A stretch of 64,000 nucleotides of DNA from Tetracentron sinense (Eukaryota > Streptophyta > Magnoliopsida > Trochodendrales > Trochodendraceae): the NCBI GenBank assembly GCA_015143295.1, contig CM026567.1, forward strand, positions 14,092,416-14,156,415, in the 5' to 3' direction. Every line of letters starts with the position of its first letter. Position 1 is the stretch's first letter. Below are positions 57,352-64,000 of the stretch, piece after piece. A program made the position numbers and the translations under genes. The notes below the pieces were generated by a model. The model had not been told where the DNA came from. It did no database searches and saw only the letters and a program-made list of their open reading frames with translations.

Positions 57352-58772
57352 ATGGCGTCTGCTGGCACTGTGCCAGCAGACCCCCCTCCACCCTCTAGTC
57401 CAAAACCCTGGTCTACTCTTTTTGAAAATCCACCAAGACCACTTCCTCTGAACCTTCACTTCGTTTCATCCCTCCCGATCTTGTTAAAGGAAAAAAAATT
57501 GCATGTCTCCTCGCGGAAGATTTAGAAGAGGGGATTGACTGATGGTCCAATGCCCTAATCGGCTTTGTTTTGGGATCCAAGCCTTATTTCAACAGTTTAA
57601 AGCGATTCGTGCAAAGGATCTGGGTACCTAAAGGGCACCTGGAAGTTTTAGGTCTTGCTAATGGGCTTTTTGTGTTCGATTTCAGCTGCGAAGAGGACAA
57701 AATTCGAATTCTTGAGGCTGGACCCTGGTTCTTTGATAAAAAACCCTTGGTGCTCCGACCATGGTGCCCTTCTTCAAAGTTGGAGAAGCCTTTAGTCTCC
57801 TCCCTTCCTCTTTGGATCAAATTGCCAGGCCTTCAACTTCATCTTTGGGGTGAATCTTCGCTCAGCAGGCTTGCAAGCGTTATTGGAACCCCATTGTACT
57901 CTGGCAAAATAACTGCTGGGAAAGAGAGGCTGTCATATGCCAGAATTTGTGTAGAAATTTCTGCTCGAGATGATCTCCCCGATCTCATCGACGTATTGAT
58001 GCCTAATGGCTCTCTCATTCAACAAAGAGTCGAGTATGACTGGAAGCCCTTCAAATGCTCTAAGTGTTGGTCATTTGGTCACCTGGACTCTCATTACTCC
58101 ACTAAACAGATCTATGTCCCAAAAACCGCTAATCCTTGTTCCTCTTCAAATCCCCTGCTTGGGACTAGCGAAGTTGCCACAACTCCCGGTGACAGACCAT
58201 CTTCGGAGGGTTTCAGCGATGTTCGGATAGACGCTTCCCTGGAGCTTGGAAACCATGAAGGCGTCACAACAACTGAGCACCCTCTAGACGCAGGACAATT
58301 AGAGAATATTATCGACCACTCTGTTGCAGAGGATAGCGCTGGGGAAGACGATGAATCTCCAGTTGAAGTTGTGTTTGCTTCATATAGGCCATCACCTGTT
58401 CGACAGTTTGCCTCAATCAAAGCCCAAAATGAAGCTCTCAACCGAAATCCTCTTATTGATTGGGCATTGCAGGATAACCTAGCTCATGAGGAAGATTTGG
58501 CTCTACTGAACTCCTTGAGCCCTGAGCAACCAAAATTCATCTCTGATCCCAATTTTAATTCCCAGCCTAATGCCTATCTTGGCCCTCAATCTCCTGATCC
58601 CCCAGATGAAGGCACATTGTTTAGCCCAAATCGGTTTGATGCCCTTACTGCTATTGATGGAGAACTGGGCTCTGACTCCCCTATTCGCTCGAGGCGTAGC
58701 CACAAGAAGCGGTTTCCTCAGGCTAGCGAATCCCCTAGTAACTCTGCCCCTGTTGGGGGCCCAGCTCTTTAA
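57352..58772 (+). pseudogene. L1-C ORF1 (DUF4283 and degenerate zinc knuckle)
   Basis: The likely start is the ATG at 57,352. A short Pro-rich N-terminus (about 50 residues) is followed by DUF4283: WSNALIGFVLGSKPYFNSLKRFVQ near 57,540-57,610, EEDKIRILEAGPWFFDKKPLVL near 57,690-57,755, LPLWIKLPGLQLHLW near 57,805-57,850. The knuckle reads CSKCWSFGHLDSHY (58,056-58,097), with Tyr where the last Cys is expected. A long acidic C-terminus follows. The frame breaks at the A run near 57,490 and has a TGA near 57,540, where related copies have Trp. From 57,570 on it is open. Role: LINE RNA binding. Confidence 0.9.
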
Positions 58773-58782
58773 CTTTCATTGA

Positions 58783-61700
58783 TTGATGAATAAGATCGCT
58801 GCTTGGAATATCCGTGGTCTTAATGACCCTTTAAAGCAAGCGGAAATCAGGAAGATTATTGCTACTCAAAAACTATCCATGATTGCGATTCTGGAAACGA
58901 GAGTTTGTCAAGCTAATGCGCTGAGGACCTTCAAATGCATTGCCAGAGGATGGGATTTTGTTGAGAACTATAGTCACTCCACTCTTGGTAGGATCTGGGT
59001 GCTATGGGACCCATCCTTTTTCCAGCTCCAACTCCTCAAAGTCACAGATCAGCTCGTCCACTGTAGAGTATCAACCTGCAACTCTGCTAATACCTTCCTC
59101 TCTTCATTCATTTATGCTTCTAACAGTGAGACTGAACGCAGATCTTTATGGCTCGACCTGGTTTCTTTAGCTTGCCCTATGGAACCATGGGTAATGCTTG
59201 GTGACTTCAATGTCATTCGGTTTCAAGGTGAAAAAATTGGTGGAGCCCCATATCAACCACGCAATTCTCGAGAATTCAATGAATGTCTTCACCAACTGGG
59301 CATGTTTGATATAAAGAGTAAAGGTCTTTTCTGCACCTGGAGTAACTCCTCAACGTCAGGCTCCCGCCGTATTCAATGCAAGCTTGATACAGTGCTCATC
59401 AACATCTGTTGGTGTACTCGATTTATTGGCTCAGAGGCGGATTTTTTAACTCCTGGGATTTCTGATCACTCTCCAATGATTGTATCACTTTCCTCACCTA
59501 TTCCTAGGGGACACAGGCCTTTCAAATTTTTCAACTTCTCGACTGAGCATTCAGATTTCAAAAGTATTGTAGCGGAGGTTTGGCAGATGCAAGTCGAGGG
59601 TAACCCAATGTTTCAACTTGTCCAGAAACTCAAAGCCCTCAAATTTCGTTTGCGGGGATGGAGCAAAGCCACTTTCAGTCAAATCAACTCTCGAATGATC
59701 CAAGCCAAACTTTTACTGGATCAGGCTCAACAACAACTCCATTCCAATCCTCACGATGAAACTCTTGTTGCTGCTGAAAAACTTCTTCTCCGTGATTATT
59801 GTTTCTTAGCTCGATCGGAGGAAGCTGCACTCAGACAAAAATCCAGACTTCTATGGCTCTCATTGGGAGATAAAAACTCCAAATTCTTCCACAACAGCCT
59901 TGCCTCTCGTCGTGGATTCAACCGTATCTCTTCTATTATTGTTGGTGAAGTCACTCTAACTCAAGAGGAAGAAATCAGTTCAGCTGGGGTGAACTTTTTC
60001 GAAAGACTGTTATCCAGACCTCATGATGAAGATGTTATTGGCCCTGAGGACATACCCAGCATTCGCACTGTCGACCCACTAGACCATTCTTTGCTAACGG
60101 CTCCCATCACACCCGCAGAGATCAAATGGGCCTTTTTTGACTGCCACGATGAGAAATCCCCTGGGCCTGATGGATTCAATGCCCATTTTTTCAAGAGCTG
60201 CTGGGATATTGTTGAAAGAGATGTTGTTAGGGCAGTTCAGAATTTTTTCAGATCCTCTAAGTTGCTTACAGAGATGAACTCCACTCTCATCTCTTTAATT
60301 CCCAAAGTGGCTAGACCAAACTCCTTCTCTGATTATCGCCCTATCTCTCTCTGTAACACCATCTACAAATGCATTTCCAAGATCTTAGCATCTCGTCTCA
60401 AGCTTGATCTACCTCGTCTTATTAGTGAAAGTCAATCTGCTTTTATCAAAGGGAGAAATATTGCCGACAGTATCCTCCTAACTCATGAGCTTGTCAGGAA
60501 TTATCATCGGGACAAAGGTTCTCCTCGATGTGCCATCAAGATCGACCTCATGAAGGCCTTTGATACGGTTAGATGGGACTATCTGATCTTAATATTATGG
60601 AAGATGAGATTTCCAGAAAGCTTTATCCAATGGTTGACTCCTTGCTTCACTTCGCCCCGCTTTTCAGTTGTTATAAATGGCTCTCCACAAGGTTATTTCA
60701 GCAGCTCACGTGGTTTGCGACAGGGTGACCCTCTCTCCCCCTTTTTGTTTGTGATTGCTATGGAGGGGTTCTCTTCTCTTCTCAACCATGCGGTTGGCTT
60801 GGGTCACATTTCATTGCATCCAAGGTGTGATAATCCTCTCATCTCCCACATTAGTTTTGCTGACGATTTATTTGTTTTTCTCAAAGCAGACCAACAATCA
60901 GCCACTGAACTTGGCAGAGTCCTCACAAATTTCTCCTCTATATCAGGGCTTCGACCAAATCCACAAAAGAGCCAAATTTTTTTGCGGGGACAGCTCTATC
61001 GGTTCAATCAGCTTTCAAGCGCCTCTTGCATTTCAGAATAGGAAGTCTGCCTGTCAAATACTTGGGAATGCCTCTAATTTCCGGATGCCTCTCTGCATCT
61101 GCTTGTCAACCATTGCTTGATCGAATTCTTAGCAAAGTTCAAAACTGGAAGGCTATCTTCTTATCTTATGCTGGTCGGGTGGAACTTATCAAATCAGTCT
61201 TGAATAGTTTGCATATTTACTGGACCAAACTTCTTATCCTTCCCAAATCAATCTCCAAGCAAATAGAACAAATATGTTGCCGCTTCCTATGGTCTGGCAG
61301 TGATCTCCGAAACAAAATTCACCCCATAGCTTGGTCATCTGTTTGCTGCCCAAAACAAGGAGGACTAGGCCTTCGTAAGCTTTCAGACTGGAATAAATCT
61401 GGTATTTTGCGACAAGTTTGGGCAATAACATCTCATTCGGACAATCTATGGGTAAGATGGTGCTCCAAGAAACTCATTCGCAACAAATTCTTCTGGACTA
61501 TGACAATTCCCACAGATTGCTCTTGGAGTTGGCGGAAGATTCTTCAATCTCGTGAAGTTGCAAAAAACTTAATCACTCCTTCCATAACTGATGGATCCAA
61601 GACCTCTCTCTGGAATGATCCGTGGCATCCAATGTGCATTTTATCTGAGCAATTTGGAGATCGACTACAATACGACTCAAGTCTTCCGCGCGATGCTTTG

Positions 61701-62946
61701 GTGGGATCTATTATATCCGATTTTACCTGGAATCCTCCCCCAGCGATTTCTGCAGATCTGTTATCAGTTTGGAATGAACTTCAACTGGTGGATATCAATG
61801 CTTCCTTACCTTCTGATCGAGTAATTTGGAAGCCCAACCCCAAAGGTCAATACTCCCTCAAAATCTGTCTGGGATAGCATCAGAGTGCGCAATCCTCTTA
61901 TGTCTTGGTGGAGTCTGGCGTAGTCGGGCCAATACATTCCAAGACATTCTTTTATTTTGTGGCTAGCCATGTCCAACAAACTTCAAACTCAGGATCGCCT
62001 TCTCTCCCTAAATATCATCACTCACTCCCGATGCATTTTCTGTTGGACTTCCTCTGAGAGTCTCCAACATTTGTTTTTTGAATGTCAATTCACATCCCAA
62101 ATATGGAGATCAATTCTTAGCCTCTGTCGTTACTCTTCCAGGCAGATTCTTCCTTGGAATCGTGAAGTGGAATGGGCTGCCAAAGAATTTCATGGTATGC
62201 AACTTATTCAAAACGTCAAGAGAATTGCTTTCAGCGCTACTATATATCGCATTTGGAGTGAACAAAATAACCAAATTTTTTCTAATTCATTCAAGCCGGT
62301 GGACTCTCTAATTGGCCTAATTACCGCTGACACTAGGCTTAAGACTGAGGCCTTAAATGTGCTAGTGGAAGACTCTGCTTCAAATAGGGAATTCCTCCTT
62401 TCATGGCAGATAAACTCGAAGCTCCACAGGAAATCTGAAATCTGGTGCAAGTGGTCTCCACCCCCTCCGAATCATTGGGTTCTCAATAGTGATGGTTCCA
62501 TTCGAAATGGAGCAGCGGGCTTCGGAGGTCTTATTCGAGATTGCAATGGATATCCGCTTCTAGCTTTCGCGGCAGGTGTGGCAGAAACAGACATCTTAAA
62601 GTTGGAAATCATGGCGATAGAAAGAGGTATTGATCTAGCGCTCACCCACGGTATCCAGCACATCTCCATCGACTCAGATTCATTACAGGCTACTCGCTAC
62701 CTTCAGTCTACTAGCGATCCACCATGGTATCTTCAAAATTTAGTCACTAGATGCATTCAAAAGCTGTCCAGATTTAACTCTCATTCCGTTCATCACATCT
62801 GCAGGGAAAGTAATGCAGGAGCAGACTTCTTAGCGAAATTTTGTAATCTAAATTGTTCTATTATTCTCTTACCAAGGGATTTTCCCCCTGATCTGTCCTC
62901 CCTATTGTTTAAGGACAGATCGGGTTGCAAATTCCTTAGATTGTAA
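58783..62946 (+). pseudogene. L1-C ORF2 (endonuclease, RT, zf-RVT, RNase H), nearly intact
   Basis: The first 752 codons are open (58,783-61,041). The endonuclease covers about residues 1-230 (NIRGLN, ETRV, MLGDFNVI, SDHSPM). RT shows SPGPDGFNAHFF, DYRPISLCNTIYKCISKILA, QSAFIKGRNIADSILLTHEL, KIDLMKAFDTVRWDY, GLRQGDPLSPFLFVIAMEG and catalytic FADD (near 60,858-60,870). A frameshift near 61,000-61,040 moves to a second open stretch (61,026-61,877, GSLPVKYLGMPLISG onward). A second frameshift near 61,860 and a TAG near 61,923 precede the last stretch (61,957-62,946), with zf-RVT (FCWTSSESLQHLFFEC) and RNase H (NSDGSIRNGAAGFGGLIRD, LEIMAIERG, DSDSLQATRYL), ending GCKFLRL. Length and order are as usual for plant L1. 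Confidence 0.94.
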
Positions 62947-62972
62947 TTTTTGCCTATTTATTTTATCTGGTC

Positions 62973-62989
62973 GGGGTCCGCCTAACCCC
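62973..62989 (+). other. L1 3'-end hairpin (GGGGT/ACCCC), L1-C
   Basis: GGGGT-CCGCCTA-ACCCC just before the A tail. Same site in other LINEs: 22,336-22,352 (AGGGT/ACCCT), 29,469-29,485 minus, 36,913-36,929, 63,153-63,167 (AGGT/ACCT). Some LINEs need such a 3' structure for RNA recognition. Confidence 0.7.
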
Positions 62990-63015
62990 AGCTTGCCCTC
63001 CAAAAAAAAATAAAA

Positions 63016-63195
63016 ATATTGTAACCTTAATTGTTCCGTTGTTTTGTTGCCAAGGGACTTTCCCCCTGATCTCTCTTCCATAATGGAAAGGGACAGATCT
63101 GGTTGTAATTACCTTAGATTGTAATCCTTTTTTTATTATATTTATCTGGTCGAGGTCCACCTAACCTAACCCTACTTACCCTCCAAAAAAAAAAT
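63016..63195 (+). mobile_element. Right end of the older LINE split by L1-C
   Basis: It encodes CNLNCSVVLLPRDFPPDLSS and a GCNYLRL end, then the 3' hairpin (63,153-63,167) and an A run (63,184-63,194). It continues the RNase H that stops at 57,273, with about five codons (the DFLAK block) missing at the insertion site. Confidence 0.82.
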
Positions 63196-63583
63196 ACCTT
63201 TCGCAAGGTGGCGAGAGTGGAGAAGCTTTCACCATATCCAAGAGCAGTCTGAAGGGATTTTGATAGTCCAAAAGAATTTATTCCAAATCAACTTTGCATA
63301 GCCCCACTTGACCCATAGACTGTCCACACGAGTTACTATACTCCAAACTTGTCTAAGAATTCCAGCTTTGTTCCACTCGTTTAGTTTTCGAATTCCCAAA
63401 CCACCCTCTTTCTTTGGACAGCAAACAATCGACCGGGTAATTGGATGAATCTTTCTCCGAAGGTCTGGGCCAGACCATAGAAAATTGCAGCAAATTTGTT
63501 CTATATGCTTTGAAATAGCTTTAGGAAGGATGAGAAGTTTAGTCCAGTAAATGTGAAGGCTGTTTAACACTGATTTGATAACA
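63196..63583 (-). pseudogene. L1 LINE fragment (RT C-terminal region)
   Basis: Minus strand: LNSLHIYWTKLLILPKAISK, NFLWSGPDLRRKIHPITRSI, KKEGGLGIRKLNEWNKAGILRQVWSIVTRVDSLWVKW and IPSDCSWIW. Closely related to L1-B (34,912-36,183). Truncated at both ends. Confidence 0.87.
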
Positions 63584-64000
63584 CTGTCTCAAAATATTGC
63601 TAAGGGTGTTTATGAACATCCTTGGCTCGAGCCAACCCTTAAAAGTAAGGATGGAGTAGCCAAAAGACCAAAAAAACCCTTACTGAAATTTCTGCAAAAC
63701 GCGAAGGACCGAGCGATCGGTGCTTATGACCGAGCTCTCGGTAGTGGACCGAGCGATTGGTGTTTTGACTGAGCTCTCGGTAGTGGACCGAGCTCTCGGT
63801 GTTTTGACCGAGCTCTCGGTCAAAAACCACCTCTGGAATTTTTCTCTATACAATTTTTTGGACCAGTCGATAGATACCGATCGATTGCTAATTTGGATCG
63901 AGCGATCGGTTTAGGACGGAGCGATCGGTAGTGATCGGTGTTCTGCAAATTTTGACACTGATTCCATTTTACTATTTTGGGCATAACTTTTGACTCGTTT
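63584..64000 (-). repeat. LTR fragment, U3 and promoter side, family 1b-like
   Basis: It holds the AGTAAGGGTTTTTTTGGTC-like block (minus strand), a CGATCG/GAGCTC palindrome cluster (63,711-63,930) and the start of the conserved U3 block (63,970-64,000, GAGTCAAAAGTTATG on the minus strand). It runs off the window. Confidence 0.8.

Larger units (their letters stand above)
57274..63015 (+). mobile_element. Near-full-length recent L1 LINE (L1-C)
   Basis: About 5.7 kb: a 5' UTR of only about 78 bases with a repeated CCTTGCGCTG, ORF1 (57,352-58,772), a 10-base spacer, ORF2 (58,783-62,946), a short 3' UTR with the hairpin at 62,973-62,989, and an A-rich tail (63,001-63,015). It is inserted in the RNase H of an older LINE whose end resumes at 63,016. 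Few breaks in total, so it is the youngest LINE here. Confidence 0.93.

Overview
This 64-kb window is plant nuclear DNA built almost entirely of nested retrotransposons. I found no convincing host gene, tRNA or rRNA. The LTR elements carry Ty3/gypsy Gag, protease, RT, RNase H and integrase with a chromodomain-like C-terminus, typical of the Tekay/Del chromovirus clade. They have long LTRs (about 1.9-3 kb, TGTAG...GCGACA ends) and tRNA-iMet-type primer sites (TGGTATCAGAGC). The LINEs are plant L1 type: ORF1 with DUF4283 and a zinc knuckle; ORF2 with endonuclease, RT, zf-RVT and RNase H. This suggests angiosperm, probably pericentromeric, heterochromatin. I cannot name the species.

Layout. 1-12,545: plus-strand Tekay remnants, a pol fragment followed by a chain of three same-direction LTRs with gag pieces between. 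12,546-21,093: a minus-strand LTR-pol remnant sitting in the gag of a plus-strand gag-only element. 21,094-23,485: LINE and LTR scraps. 23,486-36,960: a nearly complete plus-strand L1 (L1-A), interrupted by a minus-strand 5'-truncated L1 (L1-B), which holds two solo LTRs. 36,961-38,438: an LTR scrap, then about six copies of a 171-180-bp satellite. 38,439-48,888: a minus-strand gag-only element whose 3' LTR holds a third solo LTR and whose 5' LTR is broken by a LINE tail and another LTR. 48,889-48,988: a gap of exactly 100 N. 48,989-56,433: a minus-strand Tekay element that is an inverted near-copy of the left edge of the window. 56,434-63,195: an old LINE split by a recent near-full-length L1 (L1-C). 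63,196-64,000: LINE and LTR fragments.

The most interesting signal is inside the LTRs. LTRs whose sequences are otherwise very different share one ordered set of modules: a conserved U3 block; family-specific palindromic or tandem repeats; a promoter; a leader with short hairpin arrays; a CTGAG...CTCAG hairpin; a mini-ORF of about 39-51 codons with the core PW(V/I/L)E(E/K)EY; and a second hairpin. In the second hairpin the stem sequence changes between families while pairing is kept. Peptide conservation plus stem covariation suggest a selected RNA/peptide module in the LTR leader that I do not recognise from described elements. A covarying hairpin is also visible at the LINE 3' ends.

The inverted repeat that ends at the N gap, with noisy sequence on the gap's left side, may be a misplaced redundant contig rather than biology.
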